64,000 bases of DNA from Eretmocerus hayati (GCA_029851415.1 CM056741.1:146060522-146124521); one strand, 5' to 3'; counted from the stretch's first letter, positions 53,301 to 60,132 are shown. Notes: generated from the sequence alone by a model not told the origin. Numbers and translations: made by a program.

Positions 53301-56300
53301 GATACTTGCTTGTACGAGCTGTTTTGCGTATGACGGTCAAAACGGAACCCTGCGACAAAGAAATGCGTACCTCAACAAACATGACTTCTAGATTGTATCG
53401 CCGGCAGCTGTCACTTTGGGCCAATTGTTACATTGGCAATCGAAAACATATATAACAGCGAATGGTCTAGGCTCTGCATCTCAATTTATTTTAGTTTTGA
53501 TTTCATCAGAAATCTGTTGAAAATATTGTCAGATCATTTTTACAAGGAAGATCATATGCCTGGACAGGGATCAAATTGGACTTCTGATTCGACAGGGCTT
53601 GCTGGAAATAAAGGTGAGGTATGAATTGTTGTCATCGGGAAATAATTGCAAAAATTGGAGGGCACTCTAAAAAAACCATCACACTCTCACTGTGAGACCT
53701 TTGCGCGATTTTGCTTGAGCTGTAAAGATGAACCATTCTTTAATATAAGTCCATTACCCTAGAATACCATGATTAATTGTTTAAAAAACAAAAAAATAAT
53801 GGTTCAAGAGCTTCAAGGTAGCTTGTCGTTGCAGTAGGTTTGCGCAGCACTAAAAAAATCGAATGATACTCCACTTGTGATCATCAGTGGTTCGCATCGT
53901 AGCGAACGTTGTATTGAACGTATTAAATAAAGATGATCCACGTGTAAAGATGGCTCGCTCTTCCACAAATGCACTGCAGCAAGCAGATATAGCTCAAGCT
54001 CAATAGCTGAGCTATTCTACAGTGTCCATAGCATAAGTATATCGATCAATCTTATGAGTTCAAAGACCCCATTTCAGAGCATGGATTTATATATACTTGG
54101 AATGAACCATCTTGAGTAGAACTTAAAGGTATCGCATCAATTCTTAGTAAACAATTTTATGAAAATTTTATCAATCAAGTTATCATTGAAAATCACATTG
54201 GATCAGAGAAAATACCTCGGAAAATACTGTACACCATTAGAATAGTTCCGAGTGTAAGGCAAGGCAGTGTCAAAGTAAGTTAATCGAGCGGTCACATTGT
54301 TATCACGAAGGAGTTACGCAATTGACCATTGTGTTCCGTGAGATGAAGATAAGTAAGTTCCTTTAATCTGATGTGGAAGCGCATTTATTCTTCTCCGTCA
54401 CAGTGTAAACGTAATTGGGGTGCCAATATTGAATGATTCATTTTGTAATTTTCAAGTTTTGTTCAAGATTTCGGATAATACGCGGGAAGACGATACGAGG
54501 TATTTGGAATGAAGTTGAAAGAGACTTCTAGTTACCGAAAAATCTGCCTCATTCGAATAACTTCTACTGAATCAAAATTATGTCAGGCACCAATTTTGAT
54601 AGATAAGCTTTCGTTTTATCTGCGCACTCTGATGTCCAAAAAGTAACGACAACGAGGTCACACCTTGATCTACATTCGCATCTATTGAGGGATCACTCGT
54701 GCTGTGATAGTATGTTTCAAAATCCCAATTGGGTTACTTTGAGTCATTGGTTTATTCACGTATCAGAATCCTTACTGGCAAAAGTATATAACGTATTACA
54801 AGACGAATCATCTGAGATTTGTTGACTCAAAATTTTCGTATTTCGAGTGTAGATGAAAACAAATCGAAGAGTTTCCAAGATGTCAAGATTAAGATTAATC
54901 AAGATTCATGTCCAATCTCAATTCCCTTCAACACGAAGAAATAGTATATTTGAACGGCACCGCTCGGAATCTTGGCACTCTCTCTCTCCATCACGTTTAA
55001 TAACTCAACGACCGCAATCTTTTGAGGCCCATCACTCTGAATGTGAGTATCTCGTCATGCCAGAGTAAGAGTAAGACCAAGCCTTAGAAGTCAGTTGCTG
55101 CACCAAATTGTTTCGGGACATCGCGACTCGTCGTTCCCAGTCATCCAATCTGAACCCGCTTGCAAGCTTTGATGGAGCGTAGAAAAACCAAGCTGCAACC
55201 GTTAGAGATGCCGAGCTATACAGTGCAGTGAAACTCAATGCTTGGTAATATCGTGTTGAGCTCCCTAACCATTCTTGAATTACATAAATCCTCTAGGTCA
55301 GCGATGTCCCTCCCCCATACCAGTCTCTCGTTCTGCGCCACCAAACAGTCGCAAGTCACTCAAACACCTGACACTTTGACCTTAACGACTGACATAAATG
55401 CTCGCGCGTGTGCATTTTTATACATTATGTGAGGGAATCCTGAACGTACGGTGCACCGACGGTCATTTATAAATGTTATTTAGTAGACATTTACTCAAAT
55501 CGTTTCTGTTGCAATAAAATAAAATTAGCAGTCGCGTAAAAAAAACGAAAAAAACTCGTCTACCTATTCATCAACAGTCGCGAAGCAACCAGGAGCATGA
55601 ATCAAATAACACAAATTCATTGCTCCTGGAACTGTGAGATACTGATACATTTGCAGAAAGACTACTGAACATTTTAACAATGAGACAGCAGAAAATTAAT
55701 CGATGTACCTTAATGACTTTTTTCTAATCAAACCTCACGAATTCGATAGCTTAGGATAATTTGATCAGTAAGTTGATAATGTCAAGAAAACTCTTCGCCT
55801 TCACTCGAGATTTCTAAGGTACATACATTTTCATTCACTGTTGACTCCCCAAAGTATGATTGGTTAGTATTGAGTAAATGGAGCAATCGAGTACTCCAAG
55901 TTGGAGACAGACAATTTTGAATGGAGGTGCCAAATTTCGTTATACATGCGACATTAAATCGTTTGCCATTTTCGACTGTATGAAGTTCGAAAAGAAACGA
56001 AATTCGATGCTCAAACTCATTAATTGGTCACACAATCGCCATACGATCCTCAAGTCAACGCTTTCTCATTAGAACATAGAAATTCATCAGTATCGTTCGT
56101 GCAAAAAACCACTTATTGACGAATTTCCGACATCCTTTTCTACAACCACTAATAGAGAATGGTTTTCGCTTTCTAGCGACGGACGATTCCAACAACGCTC
56201 CCAAGAATCGCACCGTAGAAACCAAGATTTCCAACTTCGTGTCGATATCTGCTATTTCCGACGGTCAGTATTATATCTTTGCAAATTATGAATGAGTGAA

Positions 56301-58247
56301 TTTTTTCGAAATTATTATCATGCTATTACTCTGGGAGAGAGCGAACTTCGTCAGTGCGCGCGGCACGAGGGCAGCACTATCCAGTTTCGAAAGATGGATA
56401 TCGGTAAAACAGTTGCTGCGATCGGTGAACACGATCCCACGGACATCAAAAGCTAAACTCACCATCGGCCGATCTCGCTTGGGGTAACATGTCTCCGGCA
56501 GCCCTCAACTGATCGAACTTTTCAATCAAAAGGGCTAATCTGAAAATAAGGAAGTTTAGCGTCAGAAAATGAAATTTTCTATTAATTTGAGTGGGAACTT
56601 GAGTACTCTGAGAGATCAGGGCAGTCTCGCGAGTTTTTCAATGTATTTTTCTACTTCATAATTCTGCTTGGGGAGTGGAAATCGCAACGTTTCATTCCCA
56701 AACAATTAAATTTGGATCCAATTTTATCCACTTGCTCAAGCAATTCTCTCAATAAGAAATGATCCGACACACTTGTAAAGGATATTCATTTTTCAACAAT
56801 GTCACTTTTTGAAGTAAATCTAATGAAAAATTGTATAATTTCTGAAAAAGGTCTCACAAAGGTTGCAAGATTCACTTGACAATTTATACAGATATGGTGG
56901 ATAAATTTTTAATGAAAATGCGAGATCGATTCGGAAAAGTACCCTCGAAAACAAACATTTTGGCTTTCGTTGGTGATAGATTCCAACTACCTACTATGTT
57001 ACTTCTTGAATAAAATGAGCTTAGTATAGGGTCGGTTACATTCAGAGGAACACGCCAAAATATGAATCAATGATGATTTAACTGCGAATTTCCCCGATAT
57101 ATTGTAGAATAGTTTCACAATTACGAGTCAAATTTAGACAGTCGCAAACTTCAAAATTCTGTATGGATCGATTCGACATATTTCAACGGAGTGCAAATCA
57201 AGAAGTGATCACAATTCATCAAATATGGGATCGAATACTCACTTGGCTTGAGGTACATTGTGCTTTCTTTGCAAATCGACTCGCAGTCTATCGCCCACGT
57301 GCCTGTATATGTCCGTCAGTGTATTCATCGCAGTTTCCCGCACCTTCTCTGTTGGATCTGACAATAGCTTTACTATGCTAGGAGTTACGCCGGAGAGAGC
57401 CATCTCGTCAGCACCATGCCTGATAAGGATAAAAATCCAGTCGTGAGATATCAAATGCATTTAAACGAGTAAAAAAATTCAGTTTGGAAACTATCGTGAT
57501 TTTTTGGTTGACTCTAGCGAAGCACTTTCTCAAAGTGTTTCTGGCAAAATTATCATGAAGTGTAAAATGTGGCGATACATCAGACCCGCAAAAATAAAAT
57601 TCTCGACAATTTTCACTCACTCATTCAACGTTGTTGAAAGAAGGACCAGCGCCTCCTCTCTTAATTTGGCGTTTTTATGGACGAACGCTGGCTGTAACTT
57701 ATCCAGTAGATTTTGAGGAGACATGCTGCCTTTTTCCAAAATTTTCAGAAGCAGCAGCTGTGCCTTTTCCCTAGTTGTGTCTTTGTTATCTCCTGCAAGA
57801 ATAGAAGAAATAAGTGTCAAGAGATTACTCATATGGCGGATGTTCAGGATAGTATTGGATTGGTTCAACTATAAAGTCATCAAATAATGATCTTGATTCT
57901 GGGCAGCTAAAATTTATTCGATGAACTTTAAAATTCTATCCAAGATAGTCGCCTAGGCGTATTTACATTTTCACCGGCTTTGCCGACTTCACAGGGACGT
58001 TTTTATGGGGTCATTTCTAGAATTTTTGGAAGGGGTACAGCAATAACTAGAGATGAATTTGATCAGACAGAGCCCGTCCTCAAATGCAATTCAAGTATAA
58101 CAAAATAGAAGAACGCAGGTAACACTAAAAGAGACGCTCACCTAGTCTATCTATTGTTGCTTGAATGATGGTGGAAATGTATGATCTAAAATCATGACCC
58201 ATTCTGTCTGCCAAGTATGTGAGAGCGTCCAAACCATTTTGCACGAC
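11192..58247 (-). CDS. chb: CLASP, microtubule plus-end binding protein (25 coding exons)
   Basis: CLIP-associating protein, the orthologue of Drosophila Orbit/Mast/chromosome bows. It binds microtubule plus ends and kinetochores, promotes rescue and tubulin incorporation, and is brought to ends by EB1. Exons from 5' to 3': 58142-58247, 57621-57792, 57243-57419, 56463-56539, 21772-21803, 21547-21637, 20952-21032, 19792-19949, 19256-19492, 18822-19075, 18272-18456, 17890-18015 (cassette), 17318-17428, 16993-17088, 16723-16903, 16397-16631, 15916-15957, 14792-15123, 14415-14718, 13405-13574, 13184-13322, 12642-12934, 12335-12551, 11476-11682, 11192-11398. Every junction has GT/AG and all phases agree. 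They sum to about 1,409 residues; with a missing N-terminal exon of perhaps 60-70 residues this matches family length. Order is TOG1, linker, TOG2, Ser/Arg-rich EB1-binding region, TOG3, linker, C-terminal CLIP-interacting domain. Intron 4 is about 34.7 kb. Confidence 0.92.
11399..11475 (-). other. CLASP intron
   Basis: Short intron, donor gtagga and a pyrimidine-rich acceptor. Confidence 0.8.
11476..11682 (-). CDS. chb: CLASP exon, C-terminal domain
   Basis: Begins VLRMAEKCAATVAQILPPEQ and ends SKVMPGLLK; 69 codons, phase 0 at both ends. It corresponds to the AAxxAxxIxPEQ helices of the family's C-terminal domain. Confidence 0.9.
11683..12334 (-). other. CLASP intron
   Basis: 652 bp, AT-rich, no internal element seen. 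Confidence 0.75.
12335..12551 (-). CDS. chb: CLASP exon, C-terminal domain
   Basis: RLLKTLIGNLASDNKDMQIE through YAELLVLKVIRAHKFDDQK. The 3' part (CDVNSSANSSRTT) is less conserved, so the exact donor (gtaaaa at 12334) is slightly uncertain. Confidence 0.85.
12642..12934 (-). CDS. chb: CLASP exon, linker to C-terminal domain
   Basis: Begins GRSSSVSSPTQRGKPVTNVA and ends VREGDALYMKQHFK; a Ser/Asn-rich linker followed by the first helix of the C-terminal domain. Phase 0 in, phase 2 out. Confidence 0.88.
13184..13322 (-). CDS. chb: CLASP exon, linker
   Basis: SLRRTTAEIQNYGFERLERA then a Ser/Thr-rich stretch to LTLSNS. The start matches the EEIYSSLR...AIEKFSF block of vertebrate CLASPs. Confidence 0.88.
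13405..13574 (-). CDS. chb: CLASP exon, linker after TOG3
   Basis: EAALPLVQNHLRRSSTTSTP, then Pro/Ser-rich, ending LNPEEVYK. The first part is the final TOG3 helix; the rest is phosphorylation-rich linker. Confidence 0.88.
13978..14196. repeat. Two direct repeat units in a CLASP intron
   Basis: Units of roughly 72 bp at about 13978-14050 and 14123-14195 share aattttct, a gaac/ggaacgcat core and agcaacacctt; spacing about 145 bp. They diverge by roughly a fifth. Tandem duplication or part of a longer repeat. Confidence 0.5.
14415..14718 (-). CDS. chb: CLASP exon, TOG3
   Basis: RDCFSGEQLLPAVMRFLTSP, then TQTPNSRVKVATLTFITQIA and ISLYNLNPSQFTMILSELPK, ending YYQ. Matches the HEAT helices of the third TOG domain including the TQTPN loop. 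Confidence 0.92.
14792..15123 (-). CDS. chb: CLASP exon, TOG3 start
   Basis: DIKEIIEICGHKHWADRKEG through KMFMDSHTKVFSLFLDTLNE and LLGSIQTKIYKTLEVV. The W-x-x-R-K-E-G-L tubulin-facing loop of TOG3 is present. Confidence 0.92.
15411..15565. mobile_element. 147-bp TTAA-flanked MITE (piggyBac-like)
   Basis: TTAA at 15411-15414 and 15562-15565 flank inverted ends caccttcactgcga and, reversed, cacgttcactgcga. The interior holds the self-complementary blocks gggccccaccagtggggccc and gggccccatcggtggggccc. TTAA duplication and the C-A-C start suggest a piggyBac-type non-autonomous element by inference. A partial relative is at 27011-27052. Confidence 0.7.
15916..15957 (-). CDS. chb: CLASP 42-bp microexon
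   Basis: Reads QRLYREMWDQSIPK between acceptor gatcacag and donor gtttgt. Fourteen codons, phase 0 at both ends. Joined to the next exon it gives W-D-Q-x-x-P-x-D-I-K-E-I-I, resembling the W-S-T-Q-R-A-P-F-D-D-I-E segment at the same place in Drosophila Orbit, which is why I accept such a small exon. Confidence 0.7.
15958..16396 (-). other. CLASP intron
   Basis: 439 bp, AT-rich; open frames on both strands have no family similarity. Confidence 0.7.
16397..16631 (-). CDS. chb: CLASP exon, Ser/Arg-rich region
   Basis: Encodes ARNLHMSPTDRPPSRPVMAQ, QQSREAESALADALTYDSMD and SETSSICSERSHDSFRRPSD. The S-S-x-C-S-E-R-S block is a family hallmark. A T-R-I-P sequence may act as a weak EB1-binding motif. 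Confidence 0.9.
16723..16903 (-). CDS. chb: CLASP exon with SxIP motif
   Basis: Begins PSSRSGSPSSRLSYATYNRD, contains ESLIPRSRIL (S-L-I-P, an SxIP EB1-binding motif with nearby basic residues), then NSREPSPQRFGLERTSFGKI. The donor is attag|gtatgt; it fits phase and consensus better than an earlier gtaaaa. Confidence 0.9.
16993..17088 (-). CDS. chb: CLASP exon, Ser/Arg-rich region
   Basis: PRPNKSPETSSIASPERMAR then TRTRMSGVSQSQ; joins the next exon to give SQSQPSSRS, equivalent to the SQSQPGSRS of animal CLASPs. Confidence 0.9.
17318..17428 (-). CDS. chb: CLASP exon, basic region
   Basis: GRVSPGVRSTSAIDLQAAQR then AKARMKYAYLNRQKATL; matches the S-x-x-D-x-x-A-A-Q-R-A-K-x-R block of Drosophila Orbit, a microtubule-lattice-binding segment. 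Confidence 0.9.
17890..18015 (-). CDS. chb: CLASP probable cassette exon with SxIP motif
   Basis: 126 bp, entering and leaving in phase 1, so it can be skipped without frame change; the exons on either side also join in frame directly. Encodes GSTENLHHTQGQLQGLLRRT and then S-G-I-P followed by basic residues. Its donor (act|gtaatt) is weak, which fits alternative use. If not spliced there, the frame stops soon after (TGA). Confidence 0.6.
18272..18456 (-). CDS. chb: CLASP exon, TOG2 end and linker
   Basis: SYWAFKEHFPENAEALLNSL, then DATYKRALMSLSNSGSINSL and RAPRPAMSAA. The Y-W-A-F-x-x-H-F-P segment closes the TOG2 array. Confidence 0.92.
18822..19075 (-). CDS. chb: CLASP exon, TOG2
   Basis: IVATSGAVAVRFILQNTHSS through DSDSEARAFARK. 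Matches the A-T-S-G-x-V-A-V-R-x-I-I and D-A-D-S-E-A-R helices of TOG2. Confidence 0.93.
19256..19492 (-). CDS. chb: CLASP exon, TOG2
   Basis: LKKLRGLIVAGATSYEVFYP and DLRSQVVREACITLAYMSQQ through LPTLMNLIQNSAK. The R-S-Q-V-V-R-E-A-C-I-T block is nearly invariant in CLASPs. Confidence 0.95.
19792..19949 (-). CDS. chb: CLASP exon, TOG2 start
   Basis: GQAGAVDEETFLTAFEDIPP, then SSRDLEDQMKVIRETIGDDK and DWKLRTEN. The G-A-V-D-E-E-x-F and F-x-S-R-D-L-E blocks define the start of TOG2. Confidence 0.95.
20952..21032 (-). CDS. chb: CLASP exon, linker between TOG1 and TOG2
   Basis: AQCGANPASLVRAVSLKRNA then SVKSTTS. Low-complexity Ser/Lys linker recognised by matching phase (1 in, 1 out) and position. 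Confidence 0.8.
21547..21637 (-). CDS. chb: CLASP exon, linker
   Basis: IRSAPVKRTQSLLQPKKSQF then GPAKIPPVPP; proline/basic linker with good splice sites (gcacag, gtacgt). Confidence 0.8.
21772..21803 (-). CDS. chb: CLASP 32-bp microexon
   Basis: VGKDSDEPDRA, where the first codon is split with the exon 34.7 kb upstream. Acceptor gtgttgcag and donor gtgagt are strong and the phase fits both neighbours. Confidence 0.78.
21804..24725 (-). other. 3' part of the 34.7 kb CLASP intron
   Basis: No coding exon with similarity. At 22890-22917 lies a near-palindrome (cgtgcgactcaaagcttgga and mirror), followed by short gactcc inverted motifs to about 22951. Open frames around 23118-23363 and 24188-24631 look like chance. 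Confidence 0.5.
24726..25047. mobile_element. Fold-back MITE, family A copy 2
   Basis: About 322 bp, same architecture as 319-642: arms with gggtcctgggttcgtctcaa, aatcatcttgttttggtg and tgggcctcctgtcccaagat, mirrored on the right side, and a short centre containing ataggccta-type sequence. Confidence 0.65.
31625..32053 (+). CDS. Unrecognised 142-codon open frame in the CLASP intron
   Basis: Starts MSSKKEENHYAPAAALAPIL and ends FRFSCVRAVV. It has a charged middle (SEEERIENQRR) and no membrane segment, signal peptide or family motif that I recognise. It lies antisense to CLASP. In about 64 kb of this base composition one or two open frames of this size are expected by chance, so it is kept only as a low-confidence candidate. 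Confidence 0.15.
   Translation: MSSKKEENHYAPAAALAPILDICGAHVDSVHYTIQERKRIALNCASSSKEAEFCAISTVIEAPVHVPLSLASLRDEKFILPKAGFFIRKSEEERIENQRRLLMPKPQAESASLYFLLRLMEKLPWLSQFCPDFRFSCVRAVV
38316..38335. promoter_or_regulatory. Perfect 20-bp palindrome with NRF-1-type core
   Basis: ttcctgcgcatgcgcaggaa is its own reverse complement and contains tgcgcatgcgca, the consensus bound by NRF-1 (Ewg in flies). A shorter match (gcgcatgcgca) is at 5991-6001 inside a fold-back element. Function is not shown. Confidence 0.35.
39001..39013. repeat. LINE target-site duplication, 3' copy
   Basis: cacatgaagcttt, matching 47843-47855. The last three T could belong to the poly-A tail of the minus-strand element. Confidence 0.75.
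39160..41426 (-). pseudogene. LINE ORF2, 3' part: reverse transcriptase, RNase H, zinc finger
   Basis: Open from the transposon junction (41426) to the stop at 39160. Reverse-transcriptase landmarks in order: GKGKRPISLTS, GFRKGHST, AFLDVSNAFDSV (catalytic D), GLQQGGVLSP and HFADDVALY (catalytic DD). RNase H follows: AIFTDGSKSA, FTAECILDAV, IFTDSLSALL and WVPSHQGIHGNEFAY, so all four acidic positions are present. The C-terminus has CPCGCQSQDIDHILWQC, a CCHC-type finger. This half is undamaged by stops; it is disabled only because the transposon separates it from the upstream half. Confidence 0.93.
41423..41426. repeat. Left 4-bp target duplication (TTCC) of the nested transposon
   Basis: TTCC directly outside CACGGTG, matching TTCC at 44921-44924. 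Removing the element plus one TTCC rejoins the LINE frame, reading W-K-E-S across the junction, as expected for this reverse-transcriptase segment. Confidence 0.85.
41427..41576. repeat. Left TIR of the nested transposon
   Basis: Starts CACGGTGTTCCGGAAGC. Has an inverted subrepeat of its own tip (ggtgttccggaag at 41430-41442, cttcggaacacc at 41492-41503), a likely second transposase contact. At 41469-41477 it reads acaaaaact, 8 of 9 bases of the V(D)J nonamer. Confidence 0.88.
42218..44428 (+). CDS. RAG1-type DDE transposase (736 aa)
   Basis: Catalyses excision and integration of the surrounding element. N-terminal third is zinc-rich: C19-x2-C22 and C66-x2-C69 form a finger, C111-x-C-x-x-x-C a Cys cluster, and CPKCG...HPC (179-194) a zinc ribbon, probably for DNA or TIR binding. 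Core: VVVDGGQGF (D365), VSDFKL (D449), CPYC (468-471), H670-x4-H675, then DGLGLWSEQAGESAHREFLR (E698). The D-to-CxxC spacing of 19 and the HxxxxH pair equal those of mouse RAG1 (D708, C727/C730, H937/H942), and the last block aligns with RAG1 around E962. No frameshift or stop. The ATG lies 0.64 kb inside the left TIR end; no intron is needed. Chapaev-like assignment rests on the duplication size and termini; a Transib-like or new branch is the alternative. Confidence 0.85.
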   Translation: MPTHPNKSCNHEENRAKVCGPCGKKIIVDRKNLKACRINGRYEELIKKFVDTSYNLSDSRYPTSICTTCRLSLSEHSKNITKRPLQKIPEYSQILLPKVTRKSETSIGDTCICNCYICLTARSKSHNVVNKAPGAKRALDNEITVNNGLYGSCHSKIKVLRRPDGGDSGKSELKWIKKCPKCGSEIHKGKPHPCSTRKSRASTHKRKQMVDELDELPDEQKEIVASTIIRKKAKTEGTDSCTLRSKGRPKRIFFKEKKNEVSIPMENLDAYHTNTSASVRQMKKLSSLVRQSIGRNSIPAHYSRHVSDRTKELQHLYKISFLDFDTKNPDAKEKRPVIWANTREIIDVVKNKRGCLEDSIKVVVDGGQGFFKVCFSTVEAKKSAGTDYSNPSKEQNVDSNKLLAQYSKTSVKKLIILCVVPDIKETYENVRQVFDLIGLNEVNFKFVSDFKLFLIINGQQTATSMYPCPYCDICIKDLRCESSEATKKVQKFKLKSFGDLRDDHDKFVALGGNKKFARNSKSTINKPLFNEKNEMLIIEKCIIPELHILQGFVNHIFWNSLVHILGREQALRWPRKLNLISRNYHGEMFEGNACRTLLKKTDPLLDREVRGDTSLETMKSYVSAFKTMDTIVASCFSLKRQKPIKYIDELMVKLHKDLDTLKISKTLKLHVLLCHLTQSLQLLDGNDGLGLWSEQAGESAHREFLRFWERRKVNPHLDSYPQKLREAVVEFSSLHI
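44771..44920. repeat. Right TIR of the nested transposon
   Basis: Reverse complement of the left TIR with about four mismatches over 150 bp; ends ccggaacaccgtg, followed by TTCC (44921-44924). Confidence 0.88.
44921..45633 (-). pseudogene. LINE ORF2, middle part (to start of reverse transcriptase)
   Basis: Continues the endonuclease ORF after a 1-nt frameshift near 45635-45645. Ends upstream of the transposon with PKSAPGLDGIDYQ (reverse-transcriptase entry motif) and CYPEEW. An in-frame TAA at 45115-45117 interrupts it; the same frame continues on both sides, so it is a point lesion. The upstream piece is basic (KKRSSFRKFAE). Confidence 0.85.
45630..46400 (-). pseudogene. LINE ORF2, AP endonuclease domain
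   Basis: Starts MAVTTQSELKIIFWNSRSIR. APE-type endonuclease marks: FWNSRSI, CVESWL, VVCYRPPG, MGDFNAHHISW, SNIDLVFS and GSDHFPL, covering the catalytic D, N and H residues. It nicks target DNA for target-primed reverse transcription. The ATG lies within the 3' end of ORF1. It ends early at SKPN-stop because of the frameshift; the next frame continues QLNENYHELL. Confidence 0.92.
46378..47654 (-). pseudogene. LINE ORF1, gag-like CCHC protein (frameshifted)
   Basis: Starts MASMSGGHTEQ. Central fold with RVVISNVYPTIPNSVLVEAL and one zinc knuckle CFICKQIGHTTKVC; nucleocapsid-like RNA-binding protein of the I group. The open frame stops at 46524, but after about 46585 a neighbouring frame continues through EGLIKIIDLTYDDL to TGA at 46378-46380, overlapping the ORF2 start by about 23 nt. 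So the present short C-terminus is due to a 1-nt lesion. Confidence 0.85.
47655..47842 (-). promoter_or_regulatory. LINE 5' UTR and probable internal promoter
   Basis: 188 bp between the element's 5' end (ggcgtgtgagacaccgtgcc) and the ORF1 ATG. I-group elements carry an internal polymerase II promoter here; no individual motif is assigned. Confidence 0.5.
47843..47855. repeat. LINE target-site duplication, 5' copy
   Basis: cacatgaagcttt, the partner of 39001-39013; fixes the LINE 5' end and shows the copy is full length. Confidence 0.75.
47856..49244 (-). other. CLASP intron 4, between LINE and MITE
   Basis: AT-rich. A 160-codon + strand open frame (48358-48840) has no domain and overlaps an equally long antisense frame, so I treat it as chance. 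Confidence 0.5.
49245..49540. mobile_element. Fold-back MITE, family B copy 2
   Basis: About 296 bp palindrome; arms contain ccgggtcgccaatcatcc, atttggtaccatttagaata and agtgactccgtcaaatggg, mirrored on the right. Same design as 7588-7923. Confidence 0.6.
49613..49691. repeat. Two adjacent perfect palindromes (17 bp and 63 bp)
   Basis: 49613-49629 is ctcatagg-a-cctatgag. It shares its last base with 49629-49691, two perfectly complementary 31-bp arms (gtagtgcatgtcccatttct... and mirror) around one T. No coding sequence. Confidence 0.85.
49895..49945 (+). repeat. A-rich simple sequence with (AAAT)n
   Basis: Poly-A interrupted by five taaa units; could be the tail of an unrecognised plus-strand retroposed copy or plain low complexity. 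Confidence 0.6.
49946..52883 (-). other. CLASP intron 4, upstream part
   Basis: Two + strand open frames (50662-51012 and 51074-51550) lie close together but in different frames, with no domain or splice logic linking them. No element boundary recognised. Confidence 0.45.
52884..53016. repeat. 133-bp hairpin with 57-nt arms
   Basis: Arms 52884-52940 and 52960-53016 pair over 40 + 13 bp, with one 4-nt internal mismatch (agaa against cgac) and a 19-nt loop. Could be a tiny fold-back element or a long hairpin-RNA precursor if transcribed with CLASP. Confidence 0.8.
53017..56462 (-). other. CLASP intron 4, 5' part
   Basis: AT-rich, no exon or element recognised. The intron's donor is gtgagt at 56457-56462. 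Confidence 0.5.
56463..56539 (-). CDS. chb: CLASP exon, end of TOG1
   Basis: LALLIEKFDQLRAAGDMLPQ then ARSAD; matches the x-x-K-F-D-x-x-x-x-x-G-x-x-L-P end of TOG1 in insect CLASPs. Donor gatg|gtgagt opens the giant intron. Confidence 0.92.
57243..57419 (-). CDS. chb: CLASP exon, TOG1
   Basis: HGADEMALSGVTPSIVKLLS, then VRETAMNTLTDIYRHVGDRL and QRKHNVPQAK. The E-I-Y-R-H-V-G-D/E-R-x-R block is a family hallmark. Confidence 0.95.
57621..57792 (-). CDS. chb: CLASP exon, TOG1
   Basis: DNKDTTREKAQLLLLKILEK then AFVHKNAKLREEALVLLSTT and LNE; matches the R-E-K-A-Q and H-K-N-A-K-x-R-E-E helices. Confidence 0.95.
58142..58247 (-). CDS. chb: CLASP exon, TOG1 (most 5' exon found)
   Basis: VVQNGLDALTYLADRMGHDF then RSYISTIIQATIDRL. 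Phase 0 at its acceptor. The preceding exon with the initiator Met and the first TOG1 helices was searched for in 58.25-64 kb and not recognised. The open frame continues upstream of the acceptor to about 58409 but reads unlike CLASP. Confidence 0.9.
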
Positions 58248-60132
58248 CTGTAAATATATGGAAAGAGAATGGTTAGAAAATTTCATCAGCAAGGTTTTAC
58301 TTTGCATGTCGTGTATGGGAGATATGCCTATCAATTTTTCTACTCCATTTATGCGATACTCATCAGGTCCAATAGATATGAAATCTTGTGAAAGCATCAT
58401 CGGTTCCTACAAAGAAAGCTCTCGCCTTCTTCGCTTTACTCAATAATAACGAATATTTTTATGTTCACGAGGTCAATACAACAAAATTAATGAAAGCTAT
58501 TGAGCAAATCTTGCAGACAAATCTTTTTTTATGAATCTGAGTCAATATATAATTAATGCTCTTGCGTGAAGACTTTCCAATGAAAAGAGGGATGCGGAAA
58601 ATGGATCATGTTTTGTGTAGGGAAGAAAGAACTCAATTCGTGTGTCAAAAGTTTAAGTGATAATATGTGTACATATCTATTTCCAGAACACAATACACAT
58701 ACTTTAGACAAGTTCGCACCGATATTTTTCTATTTCGATTCAATACTCTCTTCTACAAACGAAATGGACATTCATAGACCTACATGGCTATCTGTCTCAT
58801 AACACTCCAAGGAAAAAGTAAGTAGTGATCAAAGTGATGAGTGAATGCTTGTTGCCCAATTGCGAGCGTGCATAAAATTAAAAGACGAGAGTCAGAGTCA
58901 GAGAATTAATTGAAGTATATAAGGCTGCGAACAAGCACCACATGCGATATCTTTCGTCAACGTCTTCCTGATTCATCACTAGTCGTGTTTGCATTCAGGA
59001 ATACATATCCGTCATTGTTTATTGGTCCATACGATGAAATTTTCCTGAATGGTGGATACTCGAGATGACAACATACCTGTGAGATGAAGGAAGATTCGGC
59101 ACTAGAACTATTTGGAAAATCGTCAGCAACAATACGACGAACTCTCATTCTTTGGATGATATCGAAATTGGGATAAATGAATCAAACGACTAAGCGATGC
59201 GGTCTTTTGATGTTCCCGAAGGATGTTTTTTATTTTGCTAATCACCACTTGAATGAAAATTTGCACGAATACTGGTTAAGGGCATTTCTAAGTTAGCGAT
59301 GGAGTTATCAAATAGTTTTAGTATCAATAAAAAAGAGGACGTATTGACTTGGAAAATTGTCAACATGAAAGCGAAGTAACCACGGCATGCATATCCAAGA
59401 TGAGTATAGTCTTGTGGTGGTGCTATACCTTGCTGCTTACTCTCCCGTTTTAAATGCGCGCGTAAGGGCCCTGCATGCACATGCCTCTGTGCTTGAGATT
59501 ATTTTAGCAAAGTCTATGCTATGCAAGTGCATTGCGGCTGATCCCTCTTAATTCTCGTTTTTCAAATCTTTTTGATCTTTTTCTGCATGTCACCCTCTTA
59601 CGAACTTCACCGCGTTTGAAATTAGAAATCTGGCACTCAATTTACGGCCCGAGAGTACGAAAAGATGGAGTGTAAGTAATGCCAATAGTTGGCGCCTGAA
59701 AATTTTTATTCTCTGAGACAAATTTCGTTCTTTCGATTATTTCTGAAACGATGCAAACGCATCAACATTTTGACCAAGCATTTCGGGTGGACAAGATTGT
59801 CGCAAAACGGTACTTGAACCTAGTGATGGACAGTGCTAGAACACATCTCGGTATCAGAAGGCATTGATTGTCGATGTGATAGCCGTAGCTTAGACATTAG
59901 AAGTCGTACAAGTTTACAAGCTGTTTCTATCGTGTTATGTGTCTTCTGAGACGCAGGAAGCGGCTCTCATGAAAGAAGTCAGCTGCAAATACAAGAACAG
60001 TTGATTCATGTATTGGATATAATGTTCCACATTCTGTACGACTCTTCAAGGACGACCTAAGCATCGATTGACTATACTAGTGATTATTTGATTTCTGCTC
60101 TTGATTCATTGCACATCTAAAAATTCTGAGAG
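58248..60132. other. 5' intron or upstream DNA of CLASP
   Basis: No CLASP exon or other gene recognised. AT-rich. Confidence 0.45.

Noticed and set aside
58251..58409. Minus-strand extension of the first CLASP exon (reads FISIGPDEYRINGVEKLIG)
   Set aside because: Open, with a decent acceptor at its upstream end, but it does not resemble TOG1, and the acceptor at 58248-58249 fits the family alignment exactly.
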